Source: Aphrocallistes beatrix
Taxonomy: Eukaryota; Porifera; Hexactinellida; Sceptrulophora; Aphrocallistidae
Length of the DNA: 64,000 nt
Reading direction: 5' to 3'
Assembly (NCBI GenBank): GCA_963281255.1
Contig: OY725500.1
Location: 558,001 to 622,000, forward strand
Shown here: positions 11,775 through 20,328 of the stretch, piece by piece
How positions within the stretch are numbered: the first letter of the stretch is position 1
Layout: every line of letters begins with the position of its first letter
Made by a program: the position numbers and the translations under genes
The notes under the pieces: model-generated
The model's database searches: none
The model's input: the letters and a program-made list of their open reading frames with translations, nothing else
What the model was told of the DNA's origin: nothing

Positions 11775-11962
11775 CAGTTGACTCCGCTTAATAGGGTCAC
11801 ATCGGTCAGAGGACATTTTGCCCCGATTAAGCGGAGAACCCTATTAACCGAAAATATTTTGTATTAGCTTCTATGTGTGAGAGCTATTCCGGTCCTGCCA
11901 AAAGTGTCCCGATTAAGCGGTTGACCCGATTAAACAGTGACCCTATTAAGCGGAGTCGACTA
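11775..11962. mobile_element. TA-flanked MITE, CAGTCGACTCCGCTTAATAGG family, copy 1
   Basis: It starts CAGTTGACTCCGCTTAATAG and ends with the inverse CTATTAAGCGGAGTCGACT between TA dinucleotides. Internal inverted copies of CCGATTAAGCGG sit near each end. The same element occurs at 19943, 21243, 62570 and 63862. Terminal CAGT and TA flanks suggest a pogo/Tigger-like source. Confidence 0.8.
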
Positions 11963-12512
11963 TATTGTGCAATGTGTTGATGGAGAATATCATTGTAATA
12001 AGGATCAGGAGTTTTTAAATCATTCTAATTTCAATAAATTCCATCTTCTAATCAAATTGTTATTGTTGACATCATCCCTCTACTAGAACCATGATTTGAT
12101 GTACCAATAATTGTTACTATGAGGTAGGATATCACAAACTAATTTACTACTGAGCTGGTTATACGTGAACAATTCCAACATATACTTCAGTAGAAAGATA
12201 TCATTGTTTAGTTTATCTTTTTTTTCATGATATCTCCCTTCTACTTCCTACTACAGTTCTACTGATTATATTATAGCTTACATATATAATGTGTAGCACG
12301 TATCGTATCGTTTTCTACCTGAACAAATTAAGAGTTGATTGTAGCAATCAGATTAACCACTTCCTTAAATAGAACTTCTACTTTGGATCAGATTAGCCAA
12401 TGGTCATTATTTCCCGACGGAACAATTAACCATAATTAATGATAAATTTTAAATAATAGAAAGGTCATACATAAATGTTGTATCAGTGTGTACTCTGGCC
12501 TACTACGTAGTA

Positions 12513-12675
12513 CAGTAGAGTCTCCCAAAGCGGACAATCCCTCTACAACGGACAAAACTCGTGGAATCGAATTGATTTACCATATACGTTTGTAATAGTA
12601 AGCAATCTCTGAGAATCTCTCTACAACGGAGAAAAGCCATGCCCCCAATATGTCCGTTATTCCAAGATTCCACTG
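12513..12675. mobile_element. TA-flanked MITE, CAGTAGAGTCTCC family
   Basis: It starts CAGTAGAGTCTCCCAAAG and ends TTCCAAGATTCCACTG before TA. The interior CTCTACAACGGACAAAA and ATAGTAAGCAATCTC match the copy at 4732-4922. Confidence 0.75.
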
Positions 12676-13995
12676 TAGTTGTACGTATATCAAAATATTT
12701 TGTAATTTAAGAGTAATGATGTTGAGAGAAATACACGATTTCTCTGCATTTTAGGATTTAATTGTATCGAATAATATTCACGTATGTATGTTAGATTTTT
12801 TATCTTAACTACTTCAATCTCATTAATGCTATAATTTCCATTTTACAATTTATATTTTAATAATTTGGCTGATACAACTGCCACACCAAATGATGCGGTG
12901 GATGAAGAAGAAGTGTTCAAGTCTCGAAAAGTCCCGAAATTCGCCGAAATGGCTCTAGAATTCAGATTTAATTGAAGATATGCTAAAGGTACATAGTAAA
13001 TATCTATAACACATTTTTAATGAATTTATATTCATAACGGAGTCCAAAAACTTGGTTAATAAACAATTGTGACTAACAACAATTATAATGTTTTTATTTT
13101 GGATAACACCATCGACATTTGCATCTGGGATAACGATTATCCATATATTCACACCTTGATCGCGCTGACCAATGGAATAGCAGGGCTCTAATATATGACA
13201 ACTGAAATTGAAGATAATTGGTAAATAAGGATTAGACATAAGAAATGTCGCGATTCGATTTTAATTTTTCTGTATTTTATGTTAGAATCGAGATCTCGAC
13301 GGCTAATATAGGACATTTCACTGTATAGAATCCGATGTTCGCACTTAAATGGCCATAATGTGAGTTTTAACAGTATGTATGCATAATACTAACATCCCTG
13401 TTAGTGTTTAAATGGAGTATCGATCTGTCGATCGACATTTTTTATTGAATTATTTGATAGGACTCAATGCGCGCTTCAATGAAATGAAAAGTTATCTCCA
13501 CCACAATATATTCCACACTTCTCATTCCTGACTATCTGCACACCTCAATTCTTTCTCAGTATTTTCTCCCGAACAATTATTCCCACACTTGCATTCGCTA
13601 CACGAGTATCATCTCCTACTCAACCAGACTTGCTCCAAACTAACTCATTCTTTCCTAGCTTAACAGCTACAAACAAACTAACAATTAGGAGATACGCCAG
13701 CCAATCAGCTCAGAATGTTACTGATCTAAAGGTGTTATCCGAAACGTATCCGGATAGCTAGTTGGATATCCTAGACCCAGCGAAAACCCTCCAGATCAGA
13801 GCATTGGAAAGTTGTCATTGGAAATTTTCGTAATTTTAATACTTCATAAATACATCAGCTATAATTACACATTCCTTTTAATACGTTGTATTTATCTGAA
13901 ATAGGGGACTATTATTGTCGTAATAGCATGATGTATAAACAATAGAGAAAACGAAAACAGAAATTCTCTATCAAAATAATGACTTTTGCAAGATA

Positions 13996-14143
13996 CAGTG
14001 GAATTCGCTTATTACTACTAGCAACTCGAGTTTTGCTCATAAAATGGTTGCTAATAAGGGAACATAATTAACACAAAATCTTCACCTGGGAACTGAAAAT
14101 TGGTTGCTAATAGAGCAATATTGCTAATAAGGGAGTTCCACTG
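13996..14143. mobile_element. TA-flanked MITE, CAGTGGAATTCGCTTATTAC type
   Basis: The ends CAGTGGAATTCGCTTATTA and CTAATAAGGGAGTTCCACTG are inverse copies flanked by TA. Inside, GTTGCTAATAAGGGA and GTTGCTAATAGAG repeat the terminal motif. It ends only 99 bp before the start codon of the next gene, so it lies in that gene's promoter or 5' UTR. Confidence 0.8.
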
Positions 14144-14242
14144 TACTAGTTTCACTCTTCACCCAATATATTTGGTGTAACTCCATCTAAAAAATTAATA
14201 TGTTATATTCCAGTTCCAAATAGCTTAGTTTAATCTTAAAGC

Positions 14243-15517
14243 ATGTTTGCAAGGATAAATTACTTGAAGATACATCCTGTACTAAAGGTGCTCGCGGTTT
14301 CTGTCACCATCAGCCTTCTAGTCACATTAATCGATGTCAGATTCTATAAATTGACACCTTTTCCTAAGAGCCTAATGCTGCGTTCACAGATATTTATGTT
14401 CTTCTATATTGGATTTTTCTTTGGGATTTGGATCAATGTCAAATCATTGAGATTCATAGCTTCACGCCTAAACCCCACATGGCTAGCTAATCTCTATATC
14501 CTCGTATACTACGGAATATTCGTGCTGAGCTTGCTAGCTTTTCCCATGGGGTATTTCTTGGCTGGCAACGAATCTGTTTTCTTGTGTAAACTCGCCTTTC
14601 TTTCCCTCGGACATTTTGTGATACTCGCATTCCTCTCTATCATAGAAACAGTCATCATAAACCGAATACTAAAATCGAGAAAAATCTTCGTTTCCGTGCT
14701 AATGTACATAATTGCGGTTATTCTCACGGTTGACGGAGCATTTCGTGCATTTGGAGACCCCAAAGTTAACCATATCAACTTGGACCTGAATAATTTCCCT
14801 CGCGGATTGAACGGACTCACACTAGCTCACATTTCAGATATTCACATCGGACCTAGCGTGGGTGTGGCAGAAGTTAGAAGGACAGTAGAGTTAGTAAACG
14901 CCCTGAACCCTGACATAACAGTGATTAGTGGGGATCTGACAGATATGTCCGTATCGCGTGCTGGAGTCGCTATAGAAGCACTAATAGGCCTAAAAGCGAA
15001 ATACGGTGTATACTTTGCAACAGGCAACCATGACTATTATACGTTCGATATTGACAATTTAGTGCCGAAACTTAAATCGATCGGAGTGACTCCGCTACTG
15101 AACGAGAGAGTTAAGATCGTTTCTGAGAGGAACGGAGAGGATTGGTTCTACCTCGCAGGACTAGAAGACATCAGTACTCGTGTGACTGGTGTTAAAAACC
15201 ACTTAATTGATCTCCACAGTGCACTAGCAGGGCGTGAAAAGAATCGAGCCACCATTTTGATCGCGCATCAGCCTAGTGCGATGCAGGAGGCATTGGAATG
15301 GGGAGTTGAGTTGGTACTTGGAGGCCACACACACGGGGGGCAATTCTTCCCCATTAATGTTCCTATCTATCTGTACAATTCCTATTTCGCAGGACTGTAC
15401 AAACCGAGGCCGAACACCAGTGTGTACGTGAATACTGGGACCTTTTTCTACATGATCCCGATCAAGCATATCTTCAGGAGGGAGATAGCACTGTTCCATC
15501 TACAGGCATCAGCTTGA
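14243..15517 (+). CDS. TMPPE: TMPPE-like membrane metallophosphoesterase
   Basis: A single-exon gene of 424 residues from an ATG at 14243. The first about 170 residues hold four to five hydrophobic helices (for example VLAVSVTISLLVTLI and FMFFYIGFFFGIW). The rest is a calcineurin-like phosphoesterase domain with the full metal-binding set: HISDIHIG near 195, SGDLTD near 230, GNHDYY near 262, AHQPS near 345 and GGHTHGGQ near 360. This order matches the animal TMPPE family, whose substrate is not known. Length is close to the human protein (about 450). GC content is clearly higher than in the flanks, as in the other conserved genes of the window. A MITE ends just upstream of it. Confidence 0.9.
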   Translation: MFARINYLKIHPVLKVLAVSVTISLLVTLIDVRFYKLTPFPKSLMLRSQIFMFFYIGFFFGIWINVKSLRFIASRLNPTWLANLYILVYYGIFVLSLLAFPMGYFLAGNESVFLCKLAFLSLGHFVILAFLSIIETVIINRILKSRKIFVSVLMYIIAVILTVDGAFRAFGDPKVNHINLDLNNFPRGLNGLTLAHISDIHIGPSVGVAEVRRTVELVNALNPDITVISGDLTDMSVSRAGVAIEALIGLKAKYGVYFATGNHDYYTFDIDNLVPKLKSIGVTPLLNERVKIVSERNGEDWFYLAGLEDISTRVTGVKNHLIDLHSALAGREKNRATILIAHQPSAMQEALEWGVELVLGGHTHGGQFFPINVPIYLYNSYFAGLYKPRPNTSVYVNTGTFFYMIPIKHIFRREIALFHLQASA

Positions 15518-15629
15518 AAGGAGAAGAGATAGCTCCTTTACTTTCCTAATTAAACATTATTTGTGTTTAGAATTTTGATAGAAAAGCAAGTTACATATGT
15601 TGCATGGGTTCACGAGCTCTTGAGGAGTA

Positions 15630-15740
15630 CAGTAGAACCTGCGTAGATAATACCTCAATACTCAGAAATTCTACTGCAGAATCCCACAAATAAGTCATCT
15701 GACACTTTTGTCCTAATTAATATCAAATTAGGTTCTACTG
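15630..15740. mobile_element. TA-flanked MITE, CAGTAGAACCT type
   Basis: The ends CAGTAGAACCTGCGTAGATA and AATTAGGTTCTACTG are inverse at their outer 11 bases with TA on the left. It is 110 bp long and lies 113 bp after the TMPPE-like stop codon. Confidence 0.65.
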
Positions 15741-16021
15741 TGCTAGATCATTTTAAGTAATATATGCACGAAGTGATCTTAACATTGTAATGTGTAATAT
15801 GGTCTTCATACTCATCTTTTTGAAATACCATTTTCTACCAAATTAATTATCAAAATATTAACGGGAAAACAGTAGAATATTGTGGGAATTTTCTATTATT
15901 AGTAGAATATTGTAGTTGTATATAAATACTCATACTGTCGTTAATTTTTGAAACATTTGCCATAAATATCTGGATTATAGAGTTATTAAATATCTTTAAA
16001 GGAGCGAAGAAACCTAAAACA

Positions 16022-16024
16022 ATG
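16022..16024 (+). CDS. FADD-like: Proposed one-codon first coding exon of FADD-like copy 4
   Basis: The sequence AAACAATG is followed immediately by the donor GTAAGC. The next in-phase acceptor for the gene is at 16425-16426, and the downstream exon starts in phase 0 with GATAAGACTGCA. Joining them gives MDKTALFKLRLKL, a sensible start for a DED protein. The 402-bp intron is ordinary for the window. This is inferred from splice signals and phase only. Confidence 0.4.
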
Positions 16025-16426
16025 GTAAGCTTGATAATACTACATGAAGTACAAAATATAGAGAATCATACGAATTATTCAACAAGCGCTTCAATACATG
16101 CGTAGCGTAAAGTCGCCCTGTGGACGCCAAATATAGATTACTTTCACTCATCCATTTCGAAATTTGTTTACTTTATGTATCTATTTCAGAGTTGGATTCG
16201 GGTCCACTAACTCCACTTTTCAGAATCAGATTCCAACTCTGATCTATTACAAAATAAAACAATAATTTATCAAACAGTTTCGAAAACAATATTTCAAGAT
16301 GAAAAAATCTTAACATTACCTTGAACTACGTATTCAGCTATGAAATTCCGACGATGACCTTTCAAATTCTACACTACAATGTGTGCGAAATAATTAATAA
16401 CATAAGCTAACCAAATTTTCCTTTAG

Positions 16427-17162
16427 GATAAGACTGCATTATTTAAATTAAGATTGAAATTGGTGGCCGTTAGTCGTGCAATGAATGAAGAAGATGGTTC
16501 TCAATTCCACCAACAAATGAGGCAAGACTTCCATTCCCTAACAGACGATGTGCAAGACCCATTCTTTCTCTTCAACATACTAATCAAAGAAAATACGGAA
16601 GAGCAAGAAAAACTTCAACGTATCTCACGGTTTATTCGAAATATGAAGAATAACGAGTTGACGACTATCTTGTTTCAAGATGAAAATAATAACGATAAAA
16701 CGCCACAACATGAAGAGAGTACAGAACAGATGAAGTCCTCGTGTTCGGAGTCCAGACACCCACGGACTCTAAAACGTTCCTCCACTGAGCAGACACTCCC
16801 TCCCTGTAAAAAGACGTGCCAGTCCAATCCAGATAAAAGCGTAGATCAACCGTTAACTGATCAGTTCATTCTAAGTTTTTGTTCAGAGGTTATAGGACCT
16901 AGTGAGTTAATGAATTTAGGTGTCAAAGGATTTAAACTACCAATAGTAGCTATCCAGCGAGCTCAGTACGATTCCAAGCGTACAACAGATGCGAGTATTG
17001 ATGTGTTTACTCAATGGAAGAACTCAGCTCCTCTTCCTGTCAGTACGAGAAGGATTCGAGATGGGACAATGCCTCCTTACACCATGAGGGGACTGAGAAA
17101 AGCTCTCAAGGAGTGCGAAATGAACAATGCATTTATGCAACTTGAAAAAATCCAACAGTATT

Positions 17163-17164
<2 letters not shown>
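16427..17164 (+). CDS. FADD-like: FADD-like DED-death-domain adaptor, copy 4 (main exon)
   Basis: The exon opens after AATTTTCCTTTAG with DKTALFKLRLKL and codes 245 residues. DED region about 1-80 (FLFNILIKE, then FIRNMKNNELTTILF); polar linker about 85-150 with TEQTLPPCKKTC; death domain about 150-240 with FILSFCSEVIG, LGVKGFKLPIVAIQ, VFTQWKNS and TMRGLRKALKECEMN. The protein is about 85% identical to copy 2 by eye, including the linker, and the acceptor region is nearly the same, so the two are a recent inverted duplication. The SW of the usual STSWI motif is RR here. A long (CAA)n run starts immediately after the stop. Confidence 0.74.
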
Positions 17165-17258
<94 letters not shown>

Positions 17259-17290
17259 CAACAACAACAATCAACAACAATAACAATAAC
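17163..17290 (+). repeat. Long (CAA)n microsatellite in the 3' UTR of FADD-like copy 4
   Basis: About 32 uninterrupted AAC units are followed by interrupted CAATCAACAACAA and AATAAC units. The run begins with the stop codon region itself (TATTAACAACAAC). In the same frame, read-through would give polyasparagine. Confidence 0.95.
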
Positions 17291-17449
17291 ATGTAATGGT
17301 AAGAATCGAAGTTGAAAGTTAATAATAGAGAGAACTGTCTCCACCACTTTGCAATGGTTGTACATTTAACTTTGTTTACATGTATTGATGTTCATACGAT
17401 ATGTTTATTAATACTAACTAATTACGACATAAATATTATTTTAATCGAA

Positions 17450-17662
17450 TCATCCCTTCTTCTGTTTTTCTAATACAAATCTAATCATATATTCTCTTCT
17501 AAATCTGTTGATCTTATTTTCCATCTCCACGTATTCAGGCCCAAGTTCTATCTCCAGGTTCGGCTTGTAATAATTGTGCACGAGAGAACCTCCGAAGAAT
17601 CCCCAAAATAAGGAACTACCCAAGAAGAAGATGTACTTGCTAACTGACATTCCCATCGGCAT
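17450..17662 (-). CDS. UQCC6: Complex III assembly factor UQCC6 (Brawnin)
   Basis: The 70-residue frame starts MPMGMSVSKYIFFLG and ends at TGA. It matches Brawnin (C12orf73): MPxGxxxSxY start, one hydrophobic helix (FLGSSLFWGFFGGSLV), then VHNYYKPNLEIE against human VHRYYRPDLTIP. Known Brawnin is a mitochondrial inner-membrane microprotein needed for respiratory complex III assembly. The first ATG (17662-17660) lies inside the last codons of the upstream UQCC5 frame; the two frames overlap by 23 nt in different phases. ATGs at 17656 and 17650 are in the same frame. No splice acceptor is seen between them, so both are probably on one mRNA. Confidence 0.8.
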   Translation of the reverse strand: MPMGMSVSKYIFFLGSSLFWGFFGGSLVHNYYKPNLEIELGPEYVEMENKINRFRREYMIRFVLEKQKKG

Positions 17663-17879
17663 CTTTGTTGTTAGGAAAGAGAGCTGTATATGTTTCGGTG
17701 ATCTTTTGTTTCCTTCGCTCGGTTTCTTTTCGCAGTAAAGTTTCGTAAAATGTTTCTTTGCCAATGCGAGCTTTGATCATAAACAATTCAACTCCAACTC
17801 CGAGACAAAATGACAAAATCCAAACTTTTACGAGGCCAATGCTCATCACCTTCCAATCCAGTTGGAATAAATCCTTTCG
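17640..17879 (-). CDS. UQCC5: Complex III assembly factor UQCC5 (SMIM4), last exon
   Basis: After a CTTTTCAG acceptor the exon reads RKDLFQLDWKVMSIG and then VGVELFMIKARIGKETFYE. Human SMIM4/UQCC5 has GTMEWIMIKVRVGQETFYD, so the match is direct. One hydrophobic helix (GLVKVWILSFCLGVGVELF) precedes it, and a basic, Lys/Arg-rich tail follows, ending at TAG (17642-17640). UQCC5 works in the inner mitochondrial membrane with UQCC6 in complex III assembly. A candidate first exon is ATGGATTCGGGG at 18016-18005 before GTATAT; it keeps the phase and gives MDSG-RKDLF, about 83 residues in all (human 70). The 3' end overlaps the start of UQCC6. Confidence 0.78.
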   Translation of the reverse strand, partial: RKDLFQLDWKVMSIGLVKVWILSFCLGVGVELFMIKARIGKETFYETLLRKETERRKQKITETYTALFPNNKDADGNVS

Positions 17880-18016
17880 CTGAAAAGCTAAATATAAAAT
17901 TTAAATAAATTAATGTTTGAATTAGAAATTGATGATAAAATTGAAGAATAGGAAATTCATGACAAAACAAGGAAATTTAGTTTAAAGTTTATAGATTTAT
18001 ATACCCCCGAATCCAT

Positions 18017-18333
18017 GCTAATATGTTCTCAGGGGTTTACAATCTGGGTGAGGTGCTAAACCTACTGATAGTTGCTGACTGTGGTGTATGCGGCATGTGT
18101 ATATGCATATGATAGTGTTACAGAGAAAAACTCGGCTAACAGTAGGCAAGAAAGATAGCACCTAACTTTACCTTAAACGAGATTACTTAAAAAAGTGTAA
18201 CTATGCAGTTTTTGTGTATCAATTTCAAATCTTCTTATATTCAAATTGTACCACACTCAAGGAGAATTATACTCCAGTATACTCCAGTTCAATACACAAT
18301 TCCAACTATTCTAAAATCATTCCGATCCATCCA
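18017..18333. promoter_or_regulatory. Possible bidirectional promoter between UQCC5/6 and DHCR24
   Basis: The two transcription units point away from each other with 317 bp between the proposed UQCC5 start and the DHCR24 ATG. If the UQCC5 first exon lies elsewhere the gap changes. There is no clear TATA box; this is inferred from layout. Confidence 0.3.
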
Positions 18334-19878
18334 ATGCTCTTTACCCTATTGCCAATACTAATAGGGACAGGGCTCCTCTTCTATTTCAAGTTCGAGTACA
18401 TTTTGACACACCAAAGGTGGGTGTTCGTGTGCTTGTTCCTACTCCCACTCTCTTTCCTCTACGACTTGTACTTCCGTCTCCGTAACACCCTGGTCCTCTA
18501 TTCACACAGCGCACCAGCCAGCCATGGCAAGCGTGTCAGGAAGATACAGGACTGCGTCGAGGAATGGAAACGTAGTGGCGATGGGCGAAAGATGTGCACG
18601 GCCCGTCCTTCCTTCCTCACCGTATCTATGAAATACGGCGCCTACAAAGATACGCATTGGAAGGTCCCCATCAACCTGCATGACATCCTGGAAATAAATC
18701 TGGAAAAGAGGGTTTGTAGGGTGGAACCTTTAGTGACCATGGGACAGATCTCAGCTTCGCTTATTCCTAAAGGGTGGACAATCCCCATTCTCCCTGAATT
18801 GGACGACTTGACTGTTGGAGGATTGATCATGGGTGTCGGTATAGAGACTTCTTCTCACTTATACGGACTGTTCCAGCACAATTGTACCTCTTACGACATG
18901 GTACTTGCCGATGGAAGCTTAGTGCATTGCAGTATCGACGAGAATACGGAACTGTTCTATGCTATACCCTGGTCGTACGGGACACTAGGGTTCCTAGTCG
19001 CCGTAGAGATTAAAATGATCCCAGCTAAACCCTATGTGAAGCTGAACTATTTCCCGTTCCACTCACAGGAAAAGTTGGTTGAGAAGTTTGGTGAAGAATC
19101 ACGAAATTCAGACAACGATTTCGTTGAAGGGATTTTACTGACTAAAACGACGGGCGTTGTGATGACAGGGAATTTCAGTGACGCTCCTAAAGGAGGAGAG
19201 GGTACCGTGAACTGTATAGGAAAGTTCTGGAAACCTTGGTTCTACACGCATGTGAATTCTTTCCTAAAAGCAGGCGTTGCTACGGAGTATATTCCTCTCA
19301 GAGATTATTTCCACCGACATTCGAGGAGTATTTTCTGGGAGATGCGAGACATAATTCCATTCGGGAACCATCCTATTTTTAGATACACGTGTGGGTGGAT
19401 GGTACCGCCTAAAATATCTTTCTTAAAACTGACACAGACAAACACAACAAAGCGACTTTACGAGCAAAAGCATGTCACCCAAGATCTCCTACTGCCAATG
19501 GACTCGCTCGCTGAAACGCTACAAGTATTCGATACAGAATTCAGTGTCTATCCTCTTTGGTTATGTCCGTTTAAACTCCCAAATAATCCCGGTTTAGTTC
19601 ACCCAAAGGAAGATTCCACAGTTATGTATGTGGATGTCGGGGCTTATGGCGTTCCTAAAGTGGATAACTTTGATGCAAATTCGTCTCTAAGGAATGTGGA
19701 GAAGTTTACTATCAGAGTGAATGGATTCCAAATGCTCTATGCCGATACGAGAATGTCTCGAGCTGAATTCCGTGAGATGTTCGATCACGAACTCTACGAT
19801 AGAAAGCGGAGAGAATTAGGGTGTGAAGAGGCGTTCCCTGACATTTATGATAAAGTCGGAAAACACGCTTGGAAATAG
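18334..19878 (+). CDS. DHCR24: Delta(24)-sterol reductase (DHCR24, seladin-1)
   Basis: An intronless frame of 514 residues from the first ATG that fits the family (MLFTLLPILIG); human DHCR24 has 516. The N-terminus holds membrane helices (about 1-50). An FAD-binding PCMH-type domain follows (about 75-225) with ARPSFLTVSMKYGAYK, PLVTMGQIS, PILPELDDLTVGGLIMGVGI and PWSYGTLGFLVA. The C-terminal half has the family blocks FWKPWFYTHV, EYIPLRDYFHRHSRSIFWE, PLWLCPFKLP and MYVDVGAYG. The enzyme reduces the C24 double bond of sterol intermediates at the endoplasmic reticulum, using FAD and NADPH. All family blocks appear intact, so it should be active. Confidence 0.97.
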   Translation: MLFTLLPILIGTGLLFYFKFEYILTHQRWVFVCLFLLPLSFLYDLYFRLRNTLVLYSHSAPASHGKRVRKIQDCVEEWKRSGDGRKMCTARPSFLTVSMKYGAYKDTHWKVPINLHDILEINLEKRVCRVEPLVTMGQISASLIPKGWTIPILPELDDLTVGGLIMGVGIETSSHLYGLFQHNCTSYDMVLADGSLVHCSIDENTELFYAIPWSYGTLGFLVAVEIKMIPAKPYVKLNYFPFHSQEKLVEKFGEESRNSDNDFVEGILLTKTTGVVMTGNFSDAPKGGEGTVNCIGKFWKPWFYTHVNSFLKAGVATEYIPLRDYFHRHSRSIFWEMRDIIPFGNHPIFRYTCGWMVPPKISFLKLTQTNTTKRLYEQKHVTQDLLLPMDSLAETLQVFDTEFSVYPLWLCPFKLPNNPGLVHPKEDSTVMYVDVGAYGVPKVDNFDANSSLRNVEKFTIRVNGFQMLYADTRMSRAEFREMFDHELYDRKRRELGCEEAFPDIYDKVGKHAWK

Positions 19879-19942
19879 TTACAATTTATTGGTATTTTAG
19901 GACTTATACGTATATGATAGTTTTAATGAATTTTGTTAAATA

Positions 19943-20126
19943 CAGTCGACTCCGCTTAATAGGGTCACTTCGGTCAGATGACATTTTGGCCCGATTAAGC
20001 GGAGAACTCTATTAACCGAAAATATTTTGTATTAGCTTCTATGTGTGAGAGCTATTCGTTCTTACCAAAAGTAGCCCGATTAAGCGGTTGACCGAAAACA
20101 GTGACCATATTAAGCGGAGTCGACTG
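19943..20126. mobile_element. TA-flanked MITE, CAGTCGACTCCGCTTAATAGG family, copy 2
   Basis: It starts CAGTCGACTCCGCTTAATAG 64 bp after the DHCR24 stop and ends TTAAGCGGAGTCGACTG. The interior GAACTCTATTAACCGAAAAT and GTATTAGCTTCTATGTGTGA is shared with the copies at 11775, 21243 and 62570. Confidence 0.85.
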
Positions 20127-20328
20127 AGTATCTACCAAGTACCAAAGAGGTAAAATTATATGTTCCATGCTAGTGAGATATAAGAGCTTTCAAAGAGACG
20201 TATGGTACACCTCTATGCCAATGCAACATTTCCTTTTTAGTCCAGTTCCTAGTATAGAAGAAAATCACAATATTAACACACATCAAGTGTTAATTTTTGA
20301 AATTTATTTTATCACAAAAATTATATAA

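Larger units (their letters stand above)
10716..14242. other. Intergenic stretch with MITEs, no clear gene
   Basis: Three MITEs are listed separately (11775, 12513, 13996). A CAGAGAGAGAGAGACT run lies near 11168. An open stretch near 12866-12972 reads DAVDEEEVFKSRKVPKF and stops; it may be a stray exon but I could not attach it to anything. The rest is AT-rich with no supported feature. Confidence 0.5.

Noticed and set aside
12866-12972. Open stretch reading DAVDEEEVFKSRKVPKFAE
   Set aside because: It looks like real protein composition but has no convincing acceptor, donor or neighbour exon.
14509-15499. Minus-strand open frames across the TMPPE-like gene
   Set aside because: They lie antisense to a strongly conserved protein and have no family match; they are shadows of its codon use.
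17024-17315. Polyleucine and polyasparagine frames
   Set aside because: They are translations of the (CAA)n microsatellite.
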